From contig VXAZ01009672.1 in NCBI GenBank assembly GCA_013399875.1, forward strand, positions 248,001-312,000: 64,000 bases of DNA, in the 5' to 3' direction. Origin of the DNA: Gymnorhina tibicen. Lineage: Eukaryota; Chordata; Aves; Passeriformes; Artamidae. Positions 13,401 to 25,197 of the stretch are shown here, one piece after another (positions within the stretch are counted from its first letter, which is position 1; every line of letters begins with the position of its first letter). Both the position numbers and the translations under genes were made by a program. The notes under the pieces are model-generated. The model did no database searches, was not told the origin of the DNA, and saw only the letters and a list, made by a program, of their open reading frames with translations.

Positions 13401-15014
13401 GAGGAAACCCCCTGAGATGCCCACGCAGACATTAACCTCGCACTCAGGACACGGGTTATGTAACCCAGCAGCAGTGGGGTTTTAACCATCGCTTCCTCCA
13501 AAGTGCCCCTTGTTGTTGGGAATTTCACAGTTCAGCACACACTAAATTAATTCTTTTACTAGGTCAGGCCTGGTAACAAGCGTTGATTTAAGCAGCTTAT
13601 TGCAACAGAAGACTAAACACTATTCCTAAATGGCAGCTCTCTGTGATCCTACAGAGGATGGATTCTGCTCCCGGTGACACACACCCAGAGACACAGCCGT
13701 GCCGGGAGCGTGGCGGAGCAGAAAGATTTGCCGCTGCTATTTGGTAGCATTTTCAGGGAACACCAAATGATATTTACTTCCTAATCTTCCTACAGAATAT
13801 AAAGAATTGCTGCTCTGGGCTATTTCAGAGAGATAATGTGAGTGACTTGAGTTGTGTATTGACCTCAGGCACTGTAAAGATATATTTTACAGTGCTTTAA
13901 AAAACTACTAATGCAGATTTCTGTACTTCTGAAGATCCCTAGAGTGCACTTGAAAGATTTTCCTGAAGTCTTAAACCACACATATGTGGTCAAGCCCTAT
14001 GTTATTAGTTGTTATTAGTCAAACACCCCTCATCATTGGTCATACCATCTTCTAGGCTGTATCCCCTATGCTAGAGCAGCTTCTTAATACATACTTGCAG
14101 TCTTAATTTGCCTAGACATAAAAGCTCCATAAGAACCATATTAATTATAATCAGTGACAGATACATACTAAATCCTATGTTGAAACATGGGAGTAGTTTC
14201 TGTGACCAGCTCTTATCTCTAAACCCAGAGCTGAAACTAAATCTCAATTCCCACAGTGTTAAACTGTTTACAGACCTGGATTCAGCAGGTCTGGTTTTGG
14301 CTTGTGTGTAATTTTAATAACTCCCCACCAGTGTATTTGCATTCTTTTTGAGTTTTGCCAGTCTGAACATCTGCTTTGAAGCAGATTTTGCTAGGCAGGG
14401 AAAGAGCTTTCACCATGTTGCTTCCATGCATTATCCACTGATTGAGATGCCTGATCATAGATTCTCCTTTCCAGAAGTGAGTTTTAACAACAAGCTCTCT
14501 CAGGCTCTGCTCTTCTCCTGCAAATAATCTCTCTTCATCCTTTAGATTTCCACAATTCCCATTGCACCCATCTGAGCTCACCCACCTCACTCCCGAGGGC
14601 CTCATATTCCCTCCCTCTCCTTGTCTTTCAGATTCACCCAACAACTGCATATCAAAATACAAAAATCTCTCTCCTACATGTACCACTTCCAGGGGCCCAA
14701 TAGCACTTCCATTTCAGTGGTGTGACCCCAGCCCCTACAATAATGAACCTGGGCCCCCTATTAATGTGGTTACTCAGCAAAGGTGTCACCTGTGTTGCGG
14801 GCACAAGATTGAAAAAGACACAGTTGAGGAATGGAAGGAGTGAGTCTCACTGAAAACACAGACCACAGCTCCTTTGTGCCCCAAGGCAAAGTTCCAGCTG
14901 CCTACCACTTAGCTTGCTACTGCACCCCCATGAGGGAGTGATGGAGCTTGGGGTGATGTGACAGGAAGGAATCCCAAAATCAACAAAACACAGTTCAACC
15001 ACCAGCATTCTGCA
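7411..15014. other. intergenic, no gene recognised
   Basis: No splice-linked coding peptide or known RNA was recognised. A-rich low-complexity runs occur at 8200-8265 and 8735-8760. GC and CpG are locally higher at about 12400-13740. A 134-codon minus ORF at 14282-14686 has no recognised domain. Confidence 0.55.
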
Positions 15015-15215
15015 GATGAGCAAGGAAGTGCCTACAGGGAACCATCATGGAGAAAATCCCAAAACACCTTCAGGAAATCAACATGCTGGGCACCTTTCTG
15101 AAGTACCTGTACATTAATGCACGCAGTATGGGGAATAAACATGAGAGAAGACCCTGGATGAAAGAAGGACGCAAGAAATACAGTTAATATTTGAGAATAA
15201 CCTACTCCAAGCTCA
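15015..15215 (+). mobile_element. CR1 LINE internal fragment, start of the ORF2 region
   Basis: The sequence 'atcccaaaacaccttcaggaa' and then 'catgctgggcacctttctgaa' leads into a peptide reading LYINARSMGNKH. That is close to the LYTNARSMGNKQ start of the CR1 endonuclease/RT ORF. It is broken shortly after and lacks the endonuclease and RT domains. Confidence 0.75.
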
Positions 15216-16139
15216 AGAGCATGCCTGTGGTGGTGCATCCCCCTCCCTGCTCCTCCTCAGGCCACGCTATGATCTCAGAAAGGCTTGTTAGGCCACCTCC
15301 CTCTGAGCAGATGGTGCTGATGGAGCCTGGGCTGATAACCCCACTCCTCGAAGCTCACTTTCACCATCACCTGTTGAGAAGATGCAAAGGCATCTGAAGT
15401 TAGTACTTCATTGAACTCGAGGGGGATTTTTCACAGCTACCCTGTACATTCTCTTTAGGTCTGTGTGCATGGGAGTGTGAATGTGCTGTAGTACGTGTAC
15501 TGAGAATGTTCTCTCTTGGATTCTTAAGTACATTAGGTGTGTAAGATAGGCCTCTAAGTGAGTGGGTGTGTTTATAGAATATTTTGTTAAATTGTTTAAA
15601 TTAGGCTATCGATTAAGTGCTGTTAAAAACCTTTAGGCCCAAAAACTGTTGGTCAGGTCTGGGGCTCACTCTGGCAAGGGGGTCCGCTCTGAATCGTGAC
15701 TCAATCGGAAGATCTCTCTCATTCCTTTTTATCCTTACCGTTTTTTCATCCCCAGCCTCCATGTAGATCATTTTAGGCTGCTTCCAGTTTTAGATTAGCC
15801 AAATCAATTTCTCTCCACTGAAAACACACAGAGGGGCATATTTTAAGCAAACTAGCATATGCCTTACTGTCTTTTCTTTGTTTCATTGGTTGGTTTTATT
15901 TTTGTTGTTTTTGTAAAGCATAATGGTACTTTAATGGCGTATCTGCAAACATTTCCATTTTTATTTTAGTAAATGCAGTGAGGAAAGACTGACCCTTCAC
16001 AAAACCTGAAATGCACTCAGGCATTTCTGAGTGTGGTAATAAAGACTAGGAATTTAATAGCATTCTAATATACAACTTAATGTTTGTTATTTTTCTAACC
16101 AGTGTGTTACAGAATAAACTCAGAAAATACAACCGGGAT
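15216..16139. other. intergenic; plus-strand AATAAA signals near the UNC79 3' end
   Basis: No coding sequence was recognised. Plus-strand AATAAA occurs at 16038-16043 and 16113-16118, back to back with the minus-strand UNC79 signal. This would suit a convergent transcript, but no plus-strand gene was found to use them. Confidence 0.4.
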
Positions 16140-16155
16140 TGCACAGATTTAAGTA

Positions 16156-16161
16156 TTTATT
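16156..16161 (-). terminator. candidate distal polyadenylation signal AATAAA
   Basis: Canonical AATAAA on the minus strand, about 1.1 kb past the UNC79 stop. A GTTGTATTTTCTG stretch about 25 bases downstream could serve as the T/G-rich element. Confidence 0.45.
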
Positions 16162-16737
16162 ACAAGAGGTGGTAAGTCATGATGCTTTCAAGATTTTACG
16201 TAAAATCCACTGAGTTAATTGATTCTCCTTAGATTCCAATGGGCTTTGGCTGGGTCCCCTAATGATATTCAAATCCATCTGTTATTAAACATCATGTTTA
16301 ATACAACAGTATGCAAATACTGGGATTTGTAAATATCATTATGCAAAAGTTTAAGTCCAATCATGCTCCTCTTGAAGTCTGCAACATAAATTCTGTAGAC
16401 ATCAATAAGAATAGATTTGGGATATCTTTTTAATTGCACTGTATACAAGTATCGACAGAAGAATACAATACAGTAGTCACAAAATTAAAGAGGCTTCTAT
16501 GAAACCTACAAAGAAGAGCAGCAGAAAATCAATGAAGTAAAAGCAGTATTTCAAAAAATAATAAATCAGACTTGGCAGTTTTGGAAAATGTACTGAAAAA
16601 AAAGACAAATTAATTGGCACAGTTTAACAACCTAATTCTAAGTGCACTTCATAACAACTCTCCTTACAAGCTGCTGTTTTCCCAGAAGATGATGACAAAA
16701 AGCCTCATTAGAACATCACTGTTTTATAGTGACAGAT

Positions 16738-16743
16738 TTTATT
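16738..16743 (-). terminator. candidate proximal polyadenylation signal AATAAA
   Basis: Canonical AATAAA about 510 bases past the UNC79 stop. GTGATGTTCT lies downstream as a possible T/G-rich element. Use of this site would give a shorter 3' UTR. Confidence 0.35.
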
Positions 16744-16990
16744 GCATTGCCAGCTGTGAATCTAAAAAAAAAAAAAAGACATCCCCCCTAAAAACTCATA
16801 TAAAGGTTCCTAAAAACCCTATTTTCTTTTGTAATTGTCAAAAAATAGCAACATAGCACTTCCATGTTTGTGAATACCCACAATTCTATTTTTAAAAAAA
16901 ATAGAAGTTAAAGAAAAGTGATTTTTGTTTTAGCTTCAAAAATAATGTAAAGAAACATTTAAGAACAAGTTATTTCAATGATCAGAGAGA

Positions 16991-16998
16991 TATGTACA
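16991..16998 (-). promoter_or_regulatory. Pumilio-type motif TGTACATA in the 3' UTR
   Basis: On the minus strand this reads TGTACATA, matching the PUM consensus TGTANATA. It lies about 255 bases after the UNC79 stop. It is a single 8-base match, so chance is possible. Confidence 0.3.
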
Positions 16999-17252
16999 AT
17001 ATGATAGATTTGAGTCCAATCCATATTCATGAACGCAGACTTAGAACCTGTTGATCCTGAGTAACTAATTATAAACTGGCAGGAGCAGGCTCTTAGCTTC
17101 ACCCATTATAAGCTTTTTCACAATCTGTTCTAGGCTAAAAAGTGTAGATACAGTATATACTCTGTATACTGATTTATACAAAAGGTCTTTTACAGCTCTA
17201 ACCCTGTTATTGCTAGGCTAAAAAATGAGTATTTTGGAACAAATTACATGAA

Positions 17253-17453
17253 TCATAAAGGATAAAATTGAGACGCAGCTTCTGATGACTGAATTTCTAC
17301 TTGAGCCATTTTAAACTGGGTACACTGGAGCCACTTGCGGAGCACAGATGAGCTATTGTTCATTTGTCCTGACCCCTGTAACATCCTCAGGCTGTGATGG
17401 TTGACATTGCTCTGGATGGCTTGGAGGCGGAGCTGAAGTCCAGCAGATAAATG
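17253..17453 (-). CDS. UNC79: UNC79 last coding exon with TGA stop (201 bp)
   Basis: The acceptor is gcatttcaacag. It encodes 66 residues, HLSAGLQLRLQAIQSNVNHH, SLRMLQGSGQMNNSSSVLR, then KWLQCTQFKMAQVEIQSSE and AASQFYPL, followed by TGA. The C-terminal block from KWLQC to the stop matches what I recall of vertebrate UNC79. The MLQGSGQMNNSSSV patch seems different from the mammalian version I remember. Confidence 0.97.
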   Translation of the reverse strand, partial: HLSAGLQLRLQAIQSNVNHHSLRMLQGSGQMNNSSSVLRKWLQCTQFKMAQVEIQSSEAASQFYPL

Positions 17454-18148
17454 CTGTTGAAATGATGCAAAACATTTAGTTTCTTACCTTTAATACATAC
17501 ATTAATATAGCAATGTGAAGGGTATTGCTTGTTGGCCAGGGAGTTTCTTACACTGCCCCAGTGTCAAATTTCTTTCTTCCACATCCTGCACTGTGGTGTT
17601 GCCATGGAAGGCAAATGTGTTTACAGACACAATTCCATACTGAGACCAACTCCAAAACTTTTCTTCTCTTCACCAAAATTCTCTTGACTCACAAACCACA
17701 ATGATCCACTTTGCTCTCCCTTACAAAGAGGGCCAGCTGGCACAGTTTTACCCAAGCAAACAGGCCCACAAGATCTTCTTTAGAAGCCAAATCTATCTCC
17801 TGAGTCAAGAGTCCCAGTCCTGATTTGTCAGGGAACTCTCAAGCCTAAGACATTAAGAAAACCACAGCTCAGGGAACAACCAGTCTCAGTAAATAGACAG
17901 GAAAGGCCCCAACACAGAACCTGGTTAGAGGAAAGTGCTCCAGAAGGGAAAAGTAGAGCAGTACTGACTACAGGGCAAGTATCTCAGCCAATGATGCTCT
18001 ATGTATGCTCACACTTCAGACCTTCATCTCATCTGCATATGCTACAATTATCTATTTTCAGAGAGTTTGGAGATCACATCTTATTTCCAGAATTTACAGA
18101 AATGTATAATTCTAAGAATAAAAGGATAAAGCACTAGAAACAACTTAC
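17454..18148 (-). other. UNC79 last intron
   Basis: 695 bases bounded by GTAAGT and a cag acceptor. No repeat or gene was recognised inside. Confidence 0.85.
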
Positions 18149-18190
18149 CTTTAGGTTTGACTGTATCATTGGCAACCACATTGGTATGAG
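18149..18190 (-). CDS. UNC79: UNC79 short exon (42 bp)
   Basis: This 14-codon exon encodes LIPMWLPMIQSNLK. The acceptor is cctcttcttgcag and the donor is GTAAGT. Both ends are phase 0. It was found by looking for the peptide that must join FVK to HLSAGLQ. Confidence 0.95.
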
Positions 18191-21100
18191 CTGCAAGAAG
18201 AGGTGCATTTTGTTGTTATACATGTGGCTGTAAACATGCTACAGTTATTGTGAGACAGAGAAGGATATATCTAATGCATTCAGCCATTTGAATTGGCATA
18301 GTCTGAACCATAAATCTGAAAATGTGGTTATTTTAAGTATTTGGAGAAGGTAACTCTCAGATGTACAGAAGCCAGTTTCCCTTGTCTGTAGCTTGATGAA
18401 TCACCAGTAGCAATTATTGATATCCTGCTTAAGGCAGTGATGAGAATACAGAATGAAATTTGTTACAGGAAGTCACTTCTTATTTTCCTTGTGAGGGTGT
18501 TTCTGTATGTGCAGGTGAGCAATATTGGAGTAAACAGAGTAAACATTTTGCATGGTGAGGCATACATCAAAAAATGAAAAAAACCATGCAGCAGTAGTTC
18601 TTAATAACAGGTCATATATTTAAATGGTAACCAATATTTTATAAGCCACTAGACACATCAGTGCTTCGCTGCAGAATGTGAGATATTCTGTAGGCCGGGG
18701 AGCACAGGTAAAAGCTATCCAGAATGACAAGGTGAGGAGGGCTGCAAATCTGACAGCTGTGACTGGACTGGAGCGATACGTATTTCAGACTACTGCTCTT
18801 CAGGGAACTTTTACTTCTGAGGAAGTGTAACATGACAAGCTTATGAAAGCCAGAGAGGCATTTCTAGCAAAAGTATTCATGTTTTTCAATATTAATTTAA
18901 CCACTGAGGTTACTGTTCTAAAATATTCCTCCAAATGGCATTAAAATTTGCAATTTGCCAATTATGCTACCGGGAGCTGCAAGTTAAACCTAATCACTAT
19001 TGACAACATTAGATAAAGTGCTGTCTCCCTTGTGCAAGGAACGATAATTGTTTCAATTTCAGTGCTCTTGTGCTGGAGAATCATACGCAGCTCTGTCAGG
19101 ACTCATTACTTAGTCTACCACATGAAGAACCATAGTCAAACCTCAGCATTTACAGACAGATGAATGCCAAAACAGCTGGAACGCAGCCAGATGCGGCAGA
19201 CGTGTGAGCTCTGCACATCCTTCCATGGGCTCTCACACTAACTGAAGTGCTGAATAAGATGCAGTGACCACAATCCCAAGGTGTGTTTTTGGTAAGGAGG
19301 GAACAGGTCTGAGAGGCCACGCTCAACACCCCACTGCCATCAACAAAACATCACTGACAATTTCATCTGGCACTGATGAAGTTCCTGTGGAGTTAGCCAG
19401 TGGTGGCAGGACTGGTGTCAGAAGTACATCAAGCAAGAAGGGAAGCCAGGTAGAAAACCTAGGGTACTCTACTCTGCATCTGAACCAATTCACTGGACAA
19501 CTTTTACAGTCAGCTGAGAGAATCAAGCACTTCACATCTAGTTCATCTTGTCCCAAAGCAAGTATCTAAAATAGATCAAGATGAATCATGTCCAAAAATA
19601 CTGTGTATCTCCACTGACTGTAAAGGGTACTCATGGAAGCTAGCTTTTATCGATATCTCTTCTGGACAAGTCTAAGGTCAGATAAAGATCTTTGTCCTCC
19701 AGCACCAGTTCCGTCTTCCAGGGTCTGGACATATTTAGGGAAATGAAACACTCTGCTGCAGGCACAAGCAAGCAAAACCTCTAGTGCTACAGCTGCCAGG
19801 TAGAGAAGTCACACAAGACATTTCTATGGAAGCACTTGAGTTTTGTTAACTAATCCTCAGCCAGCCTTTTCTTCAAAAAGGAAGAATAAAAAACACTAGT
19901 TAGAAAGAAGAGCTGGAAGAACTGAGTGCTGTCAGACACTGTCAAATTTTTTGAGTTTATATTTTCAACAAAACTATATTGATTCCAGTTCAATTTTTAA
20001 AGGGAAACCAGGCTGTAGAACAGGCTGGTCATGGTGCTGTTCTGGCTCCTCAGATCTGCTGCCTGCCCAGTTCTCTAAGAAGCTACACAGCAGCTGCTGG
20101 AGCTGCCTAAAACCCTTGGGTCTCTGCAAAAGGACTTGAGCTGTTCCTGTCTTTACTGTAGGCTCCGAAGTTCCTCAGAGATACATCTGATGGTCAAAGA
20201 TATGATCAGCAAGGAGCTGGTCTCCATCACCAATGCCTATCCTGGTATGGCCACTTGCCCAGTTCCTTTGACATAGAAAAGCAGGAGAAAAGTTGAACAC
20301 TTTCATTTAAGCCCTTCTAAAGCAGAATGCTTCCCTTCAGAAGAATATATAATGAATTAAATGTATATGTATATATATATGCATCTGTGTAAATGTGTGT
20401 CTGTGTATATATCTCACTAAAAGGTAGCAAAAAAATTAAATGCATAATGGTTGAAACGTTTTCAGAGGAAAGCAACTTTGTTTTTCACACCAGATTGGTA
20501 AAGACAGTCTAACATCAGATCCAAAAAATATCCTCTGTGAATATATGAACTGGCTCAAATACTATGGGGAGTAATCAACACGCCTCAATGCTTTCAGTGT
20601 GAGTTTAATTTAATAGCAAAGGCCAACAGTACTGGGAGGAGGAAACCTCGCAGCACCAACACAAGGAGGAGATGAAGGAGTGCTTATCTCAGGTACAAAG
20701 AAAACTCTTGTCTCAGTGAAGGAGAGACGCACTGTTTATGTCATCTCTTTTTTCCCCTCACTTATCATACATAAAGTGGCCACCTAGGATAGATATCCAT
20801 AAACCACCTGGCATCATGTGACGTGCACCACCTTCTCATTTTGGTGCATTAAAGACGTGTGTGTGTTTAATCATGCAATGACTTCATTAACAAGTAAGTT
20901 TTTGCACCACCTGAATCCTCAGATGGAATATATATATAAAGACACTGCAGTAAATATCATTATATGAATGATAAATGTCAGTTTTTAACAATGCTACTGT
21001 GCTCAGTTCCAAGAGAAATTCATTGGGAATTATTAATTTTGCTGAATAAATCTCTGAGTGATAAGAATGTTCTGTATTAAAAAAACCCACTACACTGTCT

Positions 21101-22715
21101 CCTTTCCATCAGTGAAAACTAAACCTTGTTTGAAAGACTTATATCTAAAATAAAAGAGAAAAAAAGTGCTTTAAAACACAAGATAAAATTGTCTAGAATA
21201 AAACAAGCTACCAAAAAACTGCCTGGGAAATTCATTTTCAAAGAATGGTAATCATTCAGACTTATGAAGTAGGAGTAACAAAGTTCACATCTACTTCACA
21301 GTCACTGAAGAAGAGATAGTCTCAAATTTGATTTTCTTAAATTGGAGAAGCCACTCACTGGTTCCTGTGTGAATAAGCTGTGCACCGCTGCATCTTTGAA
21401 GGACTTCAAACATACAGTTAAGTCTTTCCCTAAATTATGGCACTTATTTTTCAGATCTACAATAAATATTTTTACAATTAGTTAGTTCTGAAAAAAAAAA
21501 TAGTAACCTGGAACTATGAATCCTATAGTACAGTTATGTATGTATATTGTTCATGCAGAATTTCACTTTAGGGCTGAGTAAAGGGGATTTGGTCACCCAG
21601 ATTCTTCTCTTCCATCTCCCACCCACATGAAAACTTAGCACCTTAACTCAGAGTTCCACGGTTTAATGAGCTTGATTTTATAGTAACAACAATGTCCTTT
21701 TAACCTGACTTACTGTTATATTGATATATACTCTCAAATATAACCCCCTGAAAGCATTCATTTGATTTGTGACAGGGATTTGGCCCTAAAGGCCTCTCTT
21801 TTCACAGCTTTAAAGCCACTCTTCATCTTTGTCAAATTCTGAACATCCTGGACTGGCTAAAAGTGAAGCCCATATGTCTTTCAGGCACAGTCATAATCAC
21901 TTTAACATCCCTTAGTGACAGAATTTCTGTACTGAATCAAGCCATTACAAATCTGTATTTTCACAATGTGTGCGAATGTTTTCATGTCAGTTGACATAAA
22001 GACCTTCAATTTTAGCTACTTTATTTTCAATTCTTGCTTGATCATAAAAGAATGGAGTAAAGCAACAGTCAGAAATTTCCTTTGTGGCAACAGAAGAACT
22101 GAATTAACCTTAACTACTTATGTGGAAACTCTCTTGCACTGGGAAAACATAAAAAAGGCTAGTAAAATTGATTTATGCTTGTGAGACTACTTCAATCCTT
22201 CTGCAAACACTATAATAACCCATGGAAGACTGACTACGGATTTCCAAAGAAACAACACATACGCGTATAATAACAAGAAGACCACTGTGGCAAAAAGTTT
22301 TTGTTATCCACCTAAAAGAATGCGAGGCTCAGAACACAGAGGAGATCTGCAAAGGACCTATGATGATTAAAAGATACAGAATGGCTGAAAATTCAGACAA
22401 TAGCTAGAGGTTCTCAAAGTCAGTGACATTAGTTGTGTCTATCAGAGGAATAAGACCATTACTGACATTAGTGACAATGGAAAGAGGAAGTAGATTAAAC
22501 GTTCATTTTAAAAAAATCAGGAGAACTTGAATTGTGGTCTGGTCTTCTTACCAGAGATTTTATTTTTCAGTATGTTCTGCTAGGGTATATTGTGGCATTA
22601 ACATTCAACTTCAGTTTCTTCCACTTTCCTTTTTTTGATTGGGAGGGGAAGCAGAGGACAGTACTTTTAGAAATTCACAATAGTCAGGCAATCTCATTAA
22701 CTATTCATGGCCTAC
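18191..22715 (-). other. UNC79 intron, 4.5 kb
   Basis: Bounded by GTAGGC and a gcag acceptor. It contains a TA/TG-rich microsatellite at about 20360-20412. No internal exon with a matching peptide was found. Confidence 0.8.
20360..20412 (+). repeat. TA/TG-rich imperfect microsatellite
   Basis: Alternating TA and TG dinucleotides (tatatgtatatatatatgc and tgtgtgtctgtgtatatatc). Imperfect and short. Confidence 0.7.
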
Positions 22716-22793
22716 CTTTACAAAGATAGTAGAGTTGCATTCCTGTAAAGCCTCCATTAAACTGATCACATGCAGGCACACCATTTCCACCAT
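22716..22793 (-). CDS. UNC79: UNC79 exon (78 bp)
   Basis: The acceptor is ttttccaag and the donor is GTAGGC. It has 26 whole codons, MVEMVCLHVISLMEALQ then ECNSTIFVK. It is in phase 0 at both ends. Confidence 0.95.
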
Positions 22794-24999
22794 CTTGGAA
22801 AAGAAAAATCAAGTGTAAAACCAAATTAATGTCCAGCATAACAATGTAGTAAGCTAAGACAACAGTCTCTAAGAAGAATCTTCCTGTATTTGCTAGGGAG
22901 TTGTACTGAATCACTAGGTGTGCGTTTATTAACTACTGACACACAAGATTAAATATTACATGAGCACATATGGGATGTTTTTCTTTATTTAGTTTTCCCC
23001 TAATGTGGTAACATCTATCTGTTAAGTATTGCAATCCTTGATGTATTTTAATTCTTATCACACATCAAAACAAGTTGCCTTTGGCTTTGTTCTTTTCAGA
23101 CATCATAAATTGTTTTTTATGTCTTTGCTGTGTAATTCTCATCAATCTGTGTGTCAGAAATTGGTATCTTTATTTATTGAATCTTTGAAAATTAACATAC
23201 TCATAAAACCCATCTTTTTATCCCCCATCAAAAGACAATTTATTGTTTCGAACTGACACCTAGTCCGTAATTCTTCTATTTTGTATCATAATTTATGACA
23301 GATGCAAATATCAGTTATTTGGTAGTAGACAGCTTTTTATGTTTTATATTGTGTAAATTCACAGGTACAAGACAAACACCCTGAGCCAACAGTGAGTATT
23401 TACAGTGCCTGTCTAAACTACATGTAAATCCCCCTCGATAATAATAAACTTCGTTTTTATGTTGTGCTTTTCATCTTCAAAGTGCTTCACAAACACTAAC
23501 TAATTAACCTCACAACACCCCTGTGAGACAGGAAAGTATTAATATCTACATTTCACAGAGCAAGGGCTGAGGCAAAGAGCTTAATAACTGTGGCACAAAA
23601 GCTACATAATGATATATTTTCAGATAAAGGATCAGAACTTGGGACTTCCCAATCATATTCTTGTCCTAAGGCTTGACAAGAGGCTTTTGTGTCTGACTAA
23701 ACCACTGGCTGGTTAGGAACGCTGTGCACACTTACTGTTCCTTCAAATGGAGCTTCCTGAACTACTGTTCCCAACAATGGCTTGTGAACCACAGAGACTC
23801 TGCTAGATGTCAGAGGCTAAAATATAATCTAAAGACAGCTATAGGTGATCCTTGCCTGATATGGACAAGACAAGGAAATAGTAACTGGTTGAGACATTCA
23901 AGTGCAGCCCATGCAATCACAATCAAAAGGGCAAGGTCCATACCTGCCTGGGATGGAATATGTTTCACATGGGGAAAGAGGAATTATATAAAACAATTTC
24001 CAAACACATAACAGGTCTACATTTAAAAAAGAAAAAAGAAAACCCAAACAAACCAAAAATGAAAACCTTGATAGCACCAAAGCTTAAAAACCCGTACGAT
24101 AAGAGCACCTGACTTAAGAGTAATGGGCCATGTATAAAAATGCTTCCCACTCAAAGCTAACATCAGGCTCTCCAGAGCCAGAGCTACTAGTGAACATCTC
24201 AGTTAAAAAGTGTTGATCTGTCGTGAATATCTGGGATGTGGGAAACATAATAGGTCTTGCCCATCAGAAACAAGTTCTTAACCCTAAGCTTGCAGGTGCA
24301 GAGAATCATTAGTCAAGGGTAAGCAAAGAGCAGCTATGAGAGGGCTGCTGGAACCCCTCTGAGTTCTCATTGTACAAAGTTGCTCCAACAGAAGAGAGTA
24401 TTTGGGATAAACAAATGTTTAAAGGTTATTTCCAAACAAATGGTATGGACAATTTTTGGACAGAGTGAACATTTCCTTTTAAATCTTATCTCTAGAGATA
24501 CCTCCTTCCAGTCATTCATTACTCAAAAATGTTTCAAGAGATATTTATGGAGCTTATTTTTGATGAGTAACCAGTGAATTATGGGTGGCCGTTGTCAGCA
24601 GTTGTGTATTTTTTCACCATCACATGGTAAAAAATAATCAAATGGATATTCACAGAATTATCCTAGAACAGTTCATTTCTGCTGTAAGGTAGAGTCAGAT
24701 AAAACAACAGACCACAGTTAAGAGCAGGAATATATATAAAATGGGATGTGATACAAGGAGCTCTTAATCCAACAAGCAGCGACTCAAGCTCCTAATGCTG
24801 TTTCAGGGAGATTCTGGCCAGATCCAGTTTCAGGCCCACTGTGAAGTTAAACCACTACTAATTAGCTATCCCTTAAATTTCTCAAAAGCATCAAAGTCAC
24901 TTTATGATGTTATTCATAGCCTGTTATATTCCACTGAAACAGAGCCAAGCCTCCTCTGAGTTTAATCTGCACTAAATCTGTCTGCAGCACCTGACTCAC
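22794..24999 (-). other. UNC79 intron, 2.2 kb
   Basis: Bounded by GTGAGT and a ccaag acceptor. It contains the MIR-like SINE at 23440-23650 and otherwise nothing recognised. Confidence 0.8.
23440..23650 (+). repeat. MIR-like ancient SINE
   Basis: Recognisable order of pieces: 'aaagtgcttcacaaacacta', 'aattaacctcacaacacccc', 'tgtgagacaggaaagtatta', 'tctacatttcacagagcaag' and 'gctgaggcaaagagctta'. This is the classic MIR/CORE-SINE core and downstream part (ctcacaacaaccctgtgaggtagg ... attttacagatgagg ... ctgaggc). It is well preserved for so old a family. Confidence 0.72.
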
Positions 25000-25197
25000 C
25001 ACTTTGTTATGTGCCATTAGCTGGAGGATGCTCGGTGTCACTCGGCTCCAGAACTCCAGGGCTGTGAGGATTGCTGTAAAGCTAAATTCGTTCTGATTCT
25101 GGACTGTCGGAGCTACTGCTGTTTGTTCACAATACACTGTCCAGAGCTGAGCAAATATAAATGCATGGAACAGGGAACACATGTGCAGAACAGATGT
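25000..25197 (-). CDS. UNC79: UNC79 exon (198 bp)
   Basis: The acceptor is ctgtttctacag and the donor is GTGAGT. It has 66 whole codons, with TSVLHMCSLFHAFIFAQLW, TVYCEQTAVAPTVQNQNEF and SFTAILTALEFWSRVTPSIL, ending QLMAHNKV. It is in phase 0 at both ends. Confidence 0.97.

Larger units (their letters stand above)
16140..17252 (-). other. UNC79: probable UNC79 3' UTR
   Basis: This AT-rich sequence directly follows the stop codon and has no coding potential I can support. Two minus-strand AATAAA signals are seen, at 16738-16743 and 16156-16161. The second is followed by a T/G-rich stretch suited to cleavage near 16140. A run of 14 A on the plus strand at 16764-16777 becomes a U tract in the mRNA. 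The true end is not observable from sequence alone and could be further left. Confidence 0.5.

Noticed and set aside
14282..14686. Minus-strand ORF of 134 codons
   Set aside because: No recognisable motif, no flanking splice-linked exons and no promoter or poly(A) context; treated as chance.
1..16139. PRIMA1 as the expected convergent neighbour
   Set aside because: I looked on the plus strand for sequence encoding its conserved C-terminal tail and did not find it. The gene probably lies left of the window.
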